The position numbers and the translations under genes are program-made. The notes beneath the pieces were generated by a model. The model searched no databases and had not been told where the DNA came from. It saw nothing but the letters and a program-made list of their open reading frames with translations. From an uncultured Granulosicoccaceae bacterium (lineage in GTDB: Bacteria > Pseudomonadota > Gammaproteobacteria > Granulosicoccales > Granulosicoccaceae), in assembly GCA_937930305.1 (NCBI GenBank), contig CALGLE010000013.1:1-64000 (forward strand): DNA of 64,000 bases. Direction: 5' to 3'. This document shows positions 7,621 through 16,058 of this stretch, piece after piece (position 1 is the first letter of the stretch; every line of letters starts with the position of its first letter).

Positions 7621-9158
7621 ACTCATCGGCCAATAATCCGTTGGAAGCCAGCGACACCGATGCGGCAAGAGATTTTGCGAAGAATCGTGAACACGACATC
7701 TCTGAATTCGTTGACACGAATCCTGATTACTACGTCAAACAATTTAATAAGATTGGGGAGAGCGCACGTTTCACTCCAACGTTTAACCTGGCCGCCGGTT
7801 TACTCGGCCCAATTTGGTTCGGTGCGCGTGGACTTTGGAGCTGGGCAATCCCCTTTCTCATTCTGGAAACGTTGGGGCTGGTTCAAGTTGCTCGTGGGCT
7901 GTTTGGTGATTTAGCCTCGGATGCCTTTGCTCGAATTGCGTCCATAGAAGGCACACTGGAGCTACGTCAGCGCCAACTTGCGGCCGCCATTGAATCGGGT
8001 TCAGACAAAGCTGAAGTGTATCAACGATCTGTTGACTCATTAGAGGCATCGATCGGTGGGATAAGAATGGAAGCTCAGGCCATGGCTGAGCAAGGAACCA
8101 CCATTGCTTTAACGGGTCTTGCGATCTTGGTGGTTGTAAAACTGGTGCAAGCGGTGGTGGGGAACTGGGCCTTAGAGCACCGCTTTTCAGAATGGCTGTC
8201 AGACCACACCGTACGTTCTGGCATGCCCACTCAACAGCTGGTGTTTAGCGCCATTTTTATGGGGTTAATTGCCATAGCCGCGATGTTGCACTACAGCTTC
8301 CCGGGTAAATACACCCTGCTCACCGAGTTTCCCACCCATGCAGGAATTCGCAGCACAGCGATTGCTTGGGTAGAACAGTTCTTCGCCTATGCTGTTTCCC
8401 GAGGCGATACCTTATTTGATGCCATCACCTACGGTATTCGAACCATCCTCGACGCCTTAGAGCAAGTGTTTGTGGGTACGCCGTGGATAGTGATAGCCAG
8501 CTTTATCATTTTATTAACCTGGTTAACAGCTGGCATTCGAGCCGCCATTTACACCGCTGCCTTCCTGTCCTACATGGGGTTACTGGGGTTTTGGGAAAAA
8601 GCCATGACCACATTGGCGTTGTTGGGCACAGCGGCCTGTTTGTCCATTTTGATTGGTATTCCACTGGGTATGCTCTGTGCCAGGCGCCCTCGTTTGTATT
8701 CATTCATTCAACCGATCATGGATTTCATGCAAACCATGCCCGCGTTTGTTTTTATGATTCCTGTCATCGCATTCTTTGGAACCGGCAAACCGGCGGCCGT
8801 CGTAACCACCATGATTTTTGGTGGCACACCGGTTGTACGATTAACGGTGTTGGGGTTACGCGGTGTCCCAGACAGCGTGCGAGAAGCTGCCATATCGTTC
8901 GGTGCCAGTAAATGGTATTTGCTCACTAAAGTGGATTTACCCTTGGCCAGCCCTTCGATTCGAGCGGGAATAAATCAAACCATTATGTTGTCACTGGCGA
9001 TGGTGGTGGTAGCTTCCCTAATCGGCGCAAAAGGTTTAGGTGAAGATGTGCTTGAAGCGCTGCAATACGCCAATGTTGGAAAAGGCATTTTGGCGGGATT
9101 CTCGATTCTGTTTTGCGCCATGATTCTTGACCGATTGGTGCAAGGGGCACGTAAATAA
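7617..9158 (+). CDS. ABC importer permease, ProW-like with long N-terminal extension
   Basis: This 513-residue inner-membrane protein ends in a binding-protein-dependent permease domain, with the ATPase-contact loop FGGTPVVRLTVLGLRGVPDSVREAAISFGAS near residue 400-430 (EAA motif). The first 300 residues are an extension: a hydrophilic start, a helix pair near 60-90, a charged likely coiled-coil segment (about 100-150), and further membrane spans. E. coli ProW is about 354 residues, so this is clearly longer; similar long permeases occur in marine proteobacteria. It is the last gene of the cuyA-ABC unit and ends at a bidirectional hairpin. The ATGA overlap with the ATPase fixes the start. Confidence 0.88.
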   Translation: MNSSANNPLEASDTDAARDFAKNREHDISEFVDTNPDYYVKQFNKIGESARFTPTFNLAAGLLGPIWFGARGLWSWAIPFLILETLGLVQVARGLFGDLASDAFARIASIEGTLELRQRQLAAAIESGSDKAEVYQRSVDSLEASIGGIRMEAQAMAEQGTTIALTGLAILVVVKLVQAVVGNWALEHRFSEWLSDHTVRSGMPTQQLVFSAIFMGLIAIAAMLHYSFPGKYTLLTEFPTHAGIRSTAIAWVEQFFAYAVSRGDTLFDAITYGIRTILDALEQVFVGTPWIVIASFIILLTWLTAGIRAAIYTAAFLSYMGLLGFWEKAMTTLALLGTAACLSILIGIPLGMLCARRPRLYSFIQPIMDFMQTMPAFVFMIPVIAFFGTGKPAAVVTTMIFGGTPVVRLTVLGLRGVPDSVREAAISFGASKWYLLTKVDLPLASPSIRAGINQTIMLSLAMVVVASLIGAKGLGEDVLEALQYANVGKGILAGFSILFCAMILDRLVQGARK

Positions 9159-9162
9159 CCGC

Positions 9163-9186
9163 ATCTCTATTTAAGTAAATAGAGAT
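9163..9186. terminator. bidirectional terminator between convergent genes
   Basis: Perfect 10-base arms (9163-9172 and 9177-9186) with a 4-base loop sit between the permease stop and the convergent amidase stop, overlapping the amidase 3' end. The stem is AT-rich with A/T-rich flanks. This position suits a shared terminator for both converging operons. Confidence 0.6.
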
Positions 9187-10457
9187 TCGATTTCTTCCGC
9201 CAGCGCTAGTAACTCTATATCAAAGCCATTCGTTGCGGTAAGCATGACACCTATCGTGGCACCGTCGTGTTTATACGGTATCGATATACTGCAACCGTCC
9301 ATCACATTACCAATCGAGGGATTGCGTAATACCTGAAGATTAATCCGTGCGTACTCTTCATCACTTTCAAATACATCGAAGTTTGGTGGCAGAATGGGGG
9401 TGGTGGGTAAAAGCAATATTCTATTGTTCATATCGCGTGTAAATTCTTCAATTAAGTCTTGTCTTTGATTGAGGGTTTTTCTGTAAGAAACCGCATCAAC
9501 CTCATCGGCTCGGCCCATTCGCGTCGGGCCAGCTATGCGTGGGTCCATCAACTTACGATGGTGGGTGTAGGCATCGTCGTATTCGGCGCGTGATTCCACA
9601 GACGCGAAATGCCAGACGGGTAAGTTCTTAAGGTTTTCAAGACTGTTCAGCGAGTCCTCTTTTATTCGGAAACCGTGTGTCACTAACTTGGCACAAGCTG
9701 CAGAAAACGCAGCCTCCACTTCCGGTTGTAAATCACTCATTCCGTAGTTGCTTGGAATTATCAATTCTGTTTCCAAACTTTTATCGCAACGCTGCTTGAT
9801 GTCTGACAGGGTGTCGTACGCAACTCGGCATTCAGCAACCGTTCTCGCCATGGGGCCCACACTGTCAAGACTTCGTGAAAGCGCCTTACACCCCACACGC
9901 GATACCGTTCTTTGGCTTGGTTTGAAGCCCACGATGCCATTGAATGCGGCGGGTATTCGTAGTGAGCCACCCGTATCTGTTCCAATGGCAATATCGGCGA
10001 TGCCATGTGCCACCGATACCGCTCCGCCGGCCGTGGACCCGCCAGGGATGGCGTCGCTGTATAATGCGTTCTTGGGTGTGCCGTAGTGCGGGTTTAACCC
10101 GAGTCCTGAAAACGCTAGCTCGGTCATATTGGTGTGCCCGATAAAAACTGCACCGGCGTCTCGCAATTTCTTAATGGGTTCTGCATCAACTGTAGCTGCG
10201 GGGTCGTTGGCCATGAACGTTGAACCCGCTTTCGTCGTAAAGCCTTGAACATCGAACAGATCCTTTACCGAAACGATAGCGCCACACAGAGGAAATTCCG
10301 AATAAGCATTCAGCTTTTTGACTTGTTCGTGCGCTTGGGTAAAAAACGTTTGGGTAAATATTGCATTCAATTCTGGTTCATTCGAATTGATCCGATGTTC
10401 TATTTTGCTCAAACGAGTCGGTGTGGTGTGCACAGACCAAGAGTACGCAGACGACAT
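9171..10457 (-). CDS. amidase signature-family hydrolase
   Basis: This 428-residue cytoplasmic enzyme has the Ser-cisSer-Lys triad of amidase-signature hydrolases: K65 in SVKDLFDV, cis-Ser S141 in GGSTAGGAVSVA, and nucleophile S165 in GTDTGGSLRIPA. Length is typical. The family cleaves amide bonds of many small molecules, including indoleacetamide, urea derivatives, allophanate and nylon oligomers. The start follows the LysR stop by 3 bases, so it is the last gene of the operon that begins at 15762. In that context it likely releases ammonia or an acid from the compound imported by the TRAP system or from an intermediate. Substrate is not predictable. Confidence 0.88.
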   Translation of the reverse strand: MSSAYSWSVHTTPTRLSKIEHRINSNEPELNAIFTQTFFTQAHEQVKKLNAYSEFPLCGAIVSVKDLFDVQGFTTKAGSTFMANDPAATVDAEPIKKLRDAGAVFIGHTNMTELAFSGLGLNPHYGTPKNALYSDAIPGGSTAGGAVSVAHGIADIAIGTDTGGSLRIPAAFNGIVGFKPSQRTVSRVGCKALSRSLDSVGPMARTVAECRVAYDTLSDIKQRCDKSLETELIIPSNYGMSDLQPEVEAAFSAACAKLVTHGFRIKEDSLNSLENLKNLPVWHFASVESRAEYDDAYTHHRKLMDPRIAGPTRMGRADEVDAVSYRKTLNQRQDLIEEFTRDMNNRILLLPTTPILPPNFDVFESDEEYARINLQVLRNPSIGNVMDGCSISIPYKHDGATIGVMLTATNGFDIELLALAEEIESLFT

Positions 10458-10460
10458 GGC

Positions 10461-11330
10461 TCATTCCTTCAGATAGTGATTAGCTTCAGCAACCGCTAAT
10501 TTTGCGGCTCGCACATAGAGTTCATTGCGAGGCTCCCCAACAAATGATGCGGTAAAAGCGAGTGCTTTCAGTGTCCAACCTGGGTCAAATTCTAATAAGC
10601 GACCTTGTTTAATCAGTTCGTTGCCCAATTGTTTGGGAAATAAGCCCACACCAATACCCGATGCCACCATTTCAAGTCCGGCGTAGATTGAACTGGAAGG
10701 AAATATTTGTGTTTCATGTCCATAACGCCTGATCAGCTCGGCGCGTAATTCTCGATAGGGCCTTGAGCTTCGGTTATAGGTAATAACCGGTGTAACAGTA
10801 AAATCGGTATTGGGTTTTTCAGCGGATCGAAACCAAGTCAATTCGATATTCGGTAGTTCAATATTGTCAATAGAAGGTTCTGATACTGGGCCCATCAAAA
10901 GAGCAAAATCTAACGAACGCTCTAATAATTGCTGTCTGAGGTTAATGGTCACATCGACAACAATCTCTACTTTGATATTAGGGAAGGTTTCGTAAAGTTT
11001 AGACAGAAAGTTAGGCAGCCACAATTGCACAATGGTTTCAGCAACACCAATGCGTAACAAATTATCAACCGCTTCATCGGGAACAATGTTCGTTTTGATG
11101 TCTTCAATGATGTCCACTATTTTAGTGGCGTAGTCTCGTAGCAACACACCTTTTTTGGTTAAGCTAACCCCGCGCTGTGCTCGATCAAATAAGGGCGTAC
11201 CCAATGATTCTTCTAGTGCGGCGATTCGTCCCGACACAGCCGGTTGAGATACATTCATTTCTAAAGCGGCTTTACGTACTCCGCCCAAGCGAGCTACCCA
11301 AAGAAAGGTTTTCAGCTGATCAAGAGTCAT
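10461..11330 (-). CDS. LysR-type regulator inside the TRAP/DUF1445 operon
   Basis: This 289-residue protein has the LysR helix-turn-helix at residues 1-60 (MTLDQLKTFLWVARLGG, then NVSQPAVSGRIAALEESLG) and a shortened effector domain. It lies on the same strand between the DUF2848 gene (18 bases upstream) and the amidase gene (3 bases downstream). It is thus probably co-transcribed with the catabolic genes rather than divergent from them, which is less usual for LysR proteins. It most likely controls this operon from the promoter upstream of 15762, in response to the imported substrate. The target is inferred from position. Confidence 0.88.
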   Translation of the reverse strand: MTLDQLKTFLWVARLGGVRKAALEMNVSQPAVSGRIAALEESLGTPLFDRAQRGVSLTKKGVLLRDYATKIVDIIEDIKTNIVPDEAVDNLLRIGVAETIVQLWLPNFLSKLYETFPNIKVEIVVDVTINLRQQLLERSLDFALLMGPVSEPSIDNIELPNIELTWFRSAEKPNTDFTVTPVITYNRSSRPYRELRAELIRRYGHETQIFPSSSIYAGLEMVASGIGVGLFPKQLGNELIKQGRLLEFDPGWTLKALAFTASFVGEPRNELYVRAAKLAVAEANHYLKE

Positions 11331-11348
11331 TGGTGAGATGCCAACAAT

Positions 11349-12002
11349 TTATGCAACGATAGGCAGTGTACGGGCAGAATATTCTAAGGTTATGGTACGA
11401 GAGAGTACCGGATCCACCAATGTCATTTGATAATCTGTCGCTGCTCTTACCCCACCAATGGCTGACAAGGTGCCGCACAGCATGGCGCAATTATCCCCAA
11501 ATCCGGAAGATTCCATCAGTTCAGCTAAGGGTCGGATATTGGCTAAAGTACCTTGTTGATAAATCACCCAATCCCCTGCCTCTTTTATTGAACATTCCAA
11601 CTGCAAGTCATCCAGGTGAGGCTTCACGTCCTCGTATTTCCACAGTTCTTGAGCCGCTGGCTTAAGGCAAATCTGCTTGGAGGCAGCCACGGAATGGGCT
11701 TCTAATTCACGATCAGTATGATCTGAAGCCAACCCCAACCAAATCTCGCCATCTTGTTGAATGAGTAAGGGTTCCACTTCGCCTGAGGTGCCCTCTCCCA
11801 GCACCTCCACCGTATTCGTGTGGGTCAGTAAGCTATTCGACACCCGGTAATACAACGGCACCTGACTGGGCGGAGCAATGCCGATGGCTGCCAGCTCTTC
11901 AATATGGTGCTCAACAGCGTCTTTGTTTCTTCCAGTCCAACCCGCCACGTACAAGTGATCAATTCTCATGTTGATCTCTTGACCAGAGTTTATGAACTTC
12001 AT
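11349..12002 (-). CDS. DUF2848 family protein
   Basis: This 217-residue cytoplasmic protein matches the pattern I recall for DUF2848: MRIDHLYVAGWTGRNKDAVEHHIEELAAIGIAPP near the start, PLYYRVSNSLLT, EVEPLL, LGLASDHTDRELE and, near the end, NCAMLCGTLSAIGG. The architecture resembles fumarylacetoacetate hydrolase-like enzymes, but the reaction is not known to me. The ATG at 12002 has an AGGA ribosome site 8 bases upstream; an internal ATG 33 bases later also has a possible site. It follows the TRAP large permease by 10 bases and precedes the LysR gene, so it is part of the same catabolic operon. Confidence 0.75.
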   Translation of the reverse strand: MKFINSGQEINMRIDHLYVAGWTGRNKDAVEHHIEELAAIGIAPPSQVPLYYRVSNSLLTHTNTVEVLGEGTSGEVEPLLIQQDGEIWLGLASDHTDRELEAHSVAASKQICLKPAAQELWKYEDVKPHLDDLQLECSIKEAGDWVIYQQGTLANIRPLAELMESSGFGDNCAMLCGTLSAIGGVRAATDYQMTLVDPVLSRTITLEYSARTLPIVA

Positions 12003-12012
12003 TGGTTAATTC

Positions 12013-13293
12013 CTAAAGGTTAGAGGGAAGATAGAGTGCGATGGCTGGGAATATAATTAAAAGCGCCACCATGAATAACATGGCAATGGCATAGGGTATG
12101 ACACCAATCATGACATCGGAAAATTTCCCCGATTTTCGTGCGCCTTGCACAACGTACAAATTCAAGCCCACCGGTGGCGTAATGAGCGCCATCTCAACCA
12201 GGATGATCATCAAAATGCCGAACCACAGTTTGTCGTATCCCAGCTGCACAATGATGGGTACGACAATTGGAATGGTTGCCACCATTAAGGATAACGTTTC
12301 GATGAAGAATCCCAATACGATATAAAGGAGGACGATGACGAGCAGTGTGGCCAAGGCTCCCATGCCCAGATCTTGAAGAAATTCCTGCAATACGCGGCTG
12401 ACACCAGCGGCGGTTAATACAAAATTTAAAACATAGGCTCCGATTACCACCAGCATGATCATCGCCGTGGTGCGCACAGTACCTTTAAGGCTGTCTATTA
12501 ACATGGTGCGATTGATCGCTTTTTTGCTGGCAGCAATTAAAAATGCCATGGCCACACCAATGGCTGCAGCTTCTGTGGGTGTGGCAACACCTGCATAAAT
12601 AGAACCCACAATGGTGATGAATAAACCGAGTAATGGAATGAGGTCTGCAAGCCCTGTGATGCGTTTACTCCAACTCGAATTAACACCGGGGCCACCTAAG
12701 GAGGGTTTTATTCCGCAAAGAATAGCGGTAACCAGCATGAACAGTAGCGCGAGAAACAGCCCTGGCACCAACCCAGCCAAGAACAGTTTCGGAATTGATG
12801 TCTCGGTAAGAAAGCCGTAAACGATTAAGTTAATGGACGGTGGGATCATGATGCCCAGCGTGCCGCCAGCTGCGATGGCTCCCGAAAACAGTTTAGGGTC
12901 GTAACCGAGTTTATCCGCTTGCGGCATGGCCACAGAGGCCACCGTTGCCGCGGTAGCCACGGAGGAGCCAGACGTGGCTGAAAACAACGTTGCGGTGGCA
13001 ATATTGGCGTGAATTAGCCCACCGGGCATCCAAGATACCCAGGACTCAAGCGCTGCATAGGTGCGTTGCGCCACGCCACTACGTACCAGCAATTCGCCGA
13101 GTAGCACGAAAAACGGAATGGCAATTAAGGTAGCACTGTTAGAAGAAGACCAAACAATTTGCCCTAACCCACGCATTAGTGGAAACGGGCTAAAAAATAG
13201 ATCAATACCGAAGGCCAGTAGGAACAGTACGATGCCTACCGGTATGGACAATGCCAATAAAGCGAACAAGCCACCAGAGGTGAATAAAATCAA
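12013..13293 (-). CDS. TRAP transporter large permease, DctM family
   Basis: This 426-residue protein has the roughly 12 hydrophobic spans of a DctM subunit. Blocks such as VPGLFLALLFMLV, IMIPPSINLIVYGFLTETSIPKLF and PTEAAAIGVAMA are typical. It forms the Na+-driven membrane channel of a tripartite ATP-independent periplasmic transporter with the DctQ subunit encoded just upstream (4-base overlap) and the DctP binding protein. The DUF2848 gene follows 10 bases downstream. The system should import an organic acid or related anion; the companion enzymes suggest an amide or hydroxy/oxo-acid substrate. Confidence 0.92.
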   Translation of the reverse strand: MILFTSGGLFALLALSIPVGIVLFLLAFGIDLFFSPFPLMRGLGQIVWSSSNSATLIAIPFFVLLGELLVRSGVAQRTYAALESWVSWMPGGLIHANIATATLFSATSGSSVATAATVASVAMPQADKLGYDPKLFSGAIAAGGTLGIMIPPSINLIVYGFLTETSIPKLFLAGLVPGLFLALLFMLVTAILCGIKPSLGGPGVNSSWSKRITGLADLIPLLGLFITIVGSIYAGVATPTEAAAIGVAMAFLIAASKKAINRTMLIDSLKGTVRTTAMIMLVVIGAYVLNFVLTAAGVSRVLQEFLQDLGMGALATLLVIVLLYIVLGFFIETLSLMVATIPIVVPIIVQLGYDKLWFGILMIILVEMALITPPVGLNLYVVQGARKSGKFSDVMIGVIPYAIAMLFMVALLIIFPAIALYLPSNL

Positions 13294-13823
13294 GACTCAC
13301 CTCGTACACCAGCCACTTCGTTCACCGTATTGTATTGTCGAGATACGACAAAATAGACCAACGATACCGCTAGCAACACAGCCGAAACAGAAAACCATAG
13401 CCAACCGGCATACCAAAGAGACTGCGGTATCCACAATGGCGTTTCTAATGTGGTGTTGGCGGTGGAGCCATTTTCAATGGTTTTGGCTAGCACGGGCCAT
13501 GCGCGATATGAAATAACAAGTGCAACTCCCGCTAGGGAGAGCATGGCGATTAAGTCAAAGAACGCTTGCCCACGCAAGGCGCAACGTGACCGGATTAAAT
13601 CGATGCGCACGTGCGCCATGCTAGTGAGTGCATAGCTAACACCCCAACTCGTTGCAATGGCCATCGCATAGCCGGACAGTTCATCCGTACCACCGATTGA
13701 CTGACCAACCATTCGCGCAATGATATCGAACAACGTGACCGTTACACTAATAAGTAACAAAATACCAGCAGCCACAGCGAGTCGTTCGTTTGTGCGTTTT
13801 AGCCACGAGATGAGGTGTTCCAT
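13290..13823 (-). CDS. TRAP transporter small permease, DctQ family
   Basis: This 177-residue protein has four predicted membrane helices, as in DctQ: AAGILLLISVTVTLFDIIARM, then GYAMAIATSWGVSYALTSM, FFDLIAMLSLAGVALVISY and WYAGWLWFSVSAVLLAVSLVYF. I chose the ATG at 13823 (MEHLISWLKRTNERL) because the open frame upstream runs into the DctP coding region and lacks membrane character. The chosen start leaves a normal 19-base gap after the dctP stop. Its stop overlaps the DctM start by 4 bases. It partners DctM and DctP in organic-acid uptake. Confidence 0.88.
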   Translation of the reverse strand: MEHLISWLKRTNERLAVAAGILLLISVTVTLFDIIARMVGQSIGGTDELSGYAMAIATSWGVSYALTSMAHVRIDLIRSRCALRGQAFFDLIAMLSLAGVALVISYRAWPVLAKTIENGSTANTTLETPLWIPQSLWYAGWLWFSVSAVLLAVSLVYFVVSRQYNTVNEVAGVRGES

Positions 13824-13842
13824 AGCCTTTTCTATCCAGACA

Positions 13843-14880
13843 TTATTTAAGCGGGATTTCAATGCCTGTGACTTTACCGACTGTGTCGTTCCAGCGTTGT
13901 CCCCAATCACCACCGGCTCGTTCAGCCCAGTCTGGAAGTACTTTGGATACTAGAATTTCACGTGCGGTAGTAACGTCCGCATCCGTTGCGGCAACCAAGG
14001 TCATACCTCGTTTTTCGCCGGGGCAATCTCCCGTTCCTGTTAAACAGGCAACATCAGTGGCCAAAGCATTTTGCGCGGACTCCCAAGCGGGTGCTTCAAG
14101 CTCTGCGGTCACCGTAGCTTGCAAAAGATCTTGCTGTTCTGCGCTTAAAGAATTCCATTTATCAAGATTGATGGCTGTGACGACTGGGTCCCATCCGCCA
14201 AGAGGAATGGGCATTAGGTGCGTTGACACCTCCCACCAACCAGCGCTGTAACCTGAGCCCGCTCCGGTTACCGCACAATCGACAACGCCTTTTTGCAAAG
14301 CACCGGGCACTTCACCAAAACCTACGCTAACCGCTTCAGCGCCTAAGGCTTCTAAAAGCTTACCGGTCATGCGCCCTGATGCGCGAATTTTCTTCCCTTT
14401 AAGATCATCGAGTGAAGCGATCTCTGCGTTACAAAAAACCACTTGCGGCGGATACGGTGCCACCCCTAATACTTTCGCGTTAAATACATCTTTATAAATG
14501 TCATCGACTAAGGGTCGTGCCGCATCGACCATCGCTTTAGCAGCCGCAGCATCGGTGGCTATTAATGGCACATCCAACCCTTCTAGCGCTGGTGTGTCAG
14601 AAACGGCGTAGTCGGCCACCGTCATACCCACATCAAACACACCCTGGCCCAGCATACGAAATACGTCACCGCCCTTGATGCCCATTTGGTCGTGGGTGGT
14701 TAACGCAGCGGTTATATCGCCGTTGCTTGCTGCAGGCATTTTGGTTTCCCAAAACGGTTTTTCATATTGCTTATGCAGTGGTAAACCACTCCAGCTTCCT
14801 ACTACGGAAAGCTCTTCTGCTTGCGCGGCTGTGCCCACCAGCGCAATCGTAAAGGCCATCAGACCTGTCGTGAATTTCAT
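13843..14880 (-). CDS. TRAP transporter periplasmic binding protein, DctP family
   Basis: This 345-residue protein has a Sec signal peptide (MKFTTGLMAFTIALVGTAAQA, cleavage near residue 21) and a DctP-type ligand domain. The block LKGKKIRASGRMTGKLLEALGAEAV contains the arginine that normally contacts the ligand carboxylate. A cysteine pair near CLTGTGDCPG may form a disulfide in the periplasm. It is the binding component of the TRAP system encoded downstream and lies 33 bases after the DUF1445 gene. An RBS (GGGAGAGAG) precedes the ATG. The ligand is likely a carboxylate, but its identity cannot be read. Confidence 0.92.
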   Translation of the reverse strand: MKFTTGLMAFTIALVGTAAQAEELSVVGSWSGLPLHKQYEKPFWETKMPAASNGDITAALTTHDQMGIKGGDVFRMLGQGVFDVGMTVADYAVSDTPALEGLDVPLIATDAAAAKAMVDAARPLVDDIYKDVFNAKVLGVAPYPPQVVFCNAEIASLDDLKGKKIRASGRMTGKLLEALGAEAVSVGFGEVPGALQKGVVDCAVTGAGSGYSAGWWEVSTHLMPIPLGGWDPVVTAINLDKWNSLSAEQQDLLQATVTAELEAPAWESAQNALATDVACLTGTGDCPGEKRGMTLVAATDADVTTAREILVSKVLPDWAERAGGDWGQRWNDTVGKVTGIEIPLK

Positions 14881-14913
14881 TGGATCTCTCTCCCGCCGGT
14901 TAGTAAAGTAATC

Positions 14914-15762
14914 TTAAGTAAGCTCGGCGCACTTACTGTCAGAGTTCAAATTCTCATCGATCTGTGTGATTAGCATGGCGCCTGGGCTGTGTGTGATGCA
15001 CAACTCCGGGCGCGCGCGCTCCAGCGCATTTTGTGTGGTGACTCCACAACCCCAGAAAACAGGAATTTCCCCATCTTTTATGGATACGGCGTCTCCCCAG
15101 TCAGGCTGGGTTAAATCTGAAATTCCGATACTTTGCGCATCCCCGACGTGTATGGGTGCGCCATGGGCGTGTGGAAACGATGCGCATATGGCATCAACTT
15201 TTTCAACGTCTGAGGGCTTGATGGGCCTCATGCTAACAACCATTGGCCCTTCAAATTGACCAACAGCTTTTGTGGGGATATCGGTTTTAAACATCGGTAC
15301 CGTGGCGTTCTCCTCAATGTGCCGCATGTTAATTCCAGCAGCAATCAAAGCGCGTTCAAACGTAAAGGAGCACCCGATGGCAAACGCCACCAAATCCGTG
15401 CGCCATAGTGTTTTGATGTCTTGCACGGATGCGTTTAGCTTGCCGTCTTTGTAAACGTTGTAGAGCGGCAAATCGGTTCGAAGGTCAATGGCTTCACCGA
15501 GGTTATCAATGTGGTAGTCGCCAACAGGCGATTTCCCGAGTAGCGGACACGCAACCGTGTTGCTTTGACAGTAGGCTTCGAAATCGGCCGCGTATTGTTC
15601 AGGAAGAATCACCAAATTGCATTGCAACAGGCCATCACAAAGCCCAGCGGTGTGTCCGGCGTACTCGTTTCGACGAATCGCCTGCCTAACATCCTCGGCG
15701 GCAGCGGCTTTTAACGATGAAAAAGACTTACTTTCTCTTTGCGCAATCGAACTCATCGCCAT
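14914..15762 (-). CDS. DUF1445 putative hydro-lyase (D-glutamate cyclase-like)
   Basis: This 282-residue cytoplasmic protein matches the UPF0317/DUF1445 family: VRQAIRRNEYAGHTAGLCDGLLQCNLVILP, DLPLYNVYKDGKL, AFAIGCSFTFERAL and VFWGCGVTTQNALERARPELCITHSPG. The family is annotated as putative hydro-lyase, and the homologous domain of mitochondrial D-glutamate cyclase converts D-glutamate to 5-oxo-D-proline. It is the first gene of a seven-gene operon with a TRAP importer, DUF2848, LysR and an amidase. An amidase plus a cyclase/hydro-lyase suggests breakdown of a lactam, amide or hydroxy acid. That pathway is inference. Confidence 0.82.
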   Translation of the reverse strand: MAMSSIAQRESKSFSSLKAAAAEDVRQAIRRNEYAGHTAGLCDGLLQCNLVILPEQYAADFEAYCQSNTVACPLLGKSPVGDYHIDNLGEAIDLRTDLPLYNVYKDGKLNASVQDIKTLWRTDLVAFAIGCSFTFERALIAAGINMRHIEENATVPMFKTDIPTKAVGQFEGPMVVSMRPIKPSDVEKVDAICASFPHAHGAPIHVGDAQSIGISDLTQPDWGDAVSIKDGEIPVFWGCGVTTQNALERARPELCITHSPGAMLITQIDENLNSDSKCAELT

Positions 15763-16000
15763 GTTCCCGTAGTTACTACCGGAACGATGCTACGACTCAG
15801 ATATAATTGCAAGCTGTATTTTTTTATATTCTTTGATCGGAATAGCTGATACCCAAGCCTGTCACTTAAATTCGATCAGTATGTCGGTTATTGCCCTGGC
15901 TTTTGTCCCAGTACCAGCAAAAACCTCAGAAGTGCAAGGAATCTAATTCACTAGGCAAGTTTTGCTTGTATGACCTGCCGGTGTGCACAGAACACGAACA
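15763..16000. other. intergenic region with presumed promoter of the TRAP/DUF1445 operon
   Basis: No credible gene is present. On the minus strand this stretch lies upstream of the DUF1445 gene and must hold the promoter and LysR operator of that operon. An AT-rich block at about 15800-15840 is the most promoter-like part. I could not fix -35/-10 boxes with confidence. Confidence 0.4.
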
Positions 16001-16039
16001 ACTTTCCGGTCATTGCCATCCAAGCAATGACCGGAAAGT
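16001..16039 (-). terminator. strong hairpin ending the TAXI/Usp operon
   Basis: A perfect 16-base inverted repeat (16001-16016 and 16024-16039) with a 7-base loop lies 20 bases past the UspA stop on the minus strand. Only a short TTGTT stretch follows, so it may need Rho or act as a 3' stabiliser, but the position and stem strength fit the end of the transport operon. Confidence 0.75.
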
Positions 16040-16058
16040 ACTCACTGCAAACAACAAC

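Noticed and set aside
8483-8911. 142-residue plus-strand frame
   Set aside because: It lies wholly inside the ProW-like permease gene in another phase, lacks a recognisable domain or start signal, and is His-rich in the way shadow frames of membrane genes often are.
13061-13516. 151-residue plus-strand frame across the DctM/DctQ junction
   Set aside because: Antisense to two clear TRAP permease genes, low-complexity composition, no start signal.
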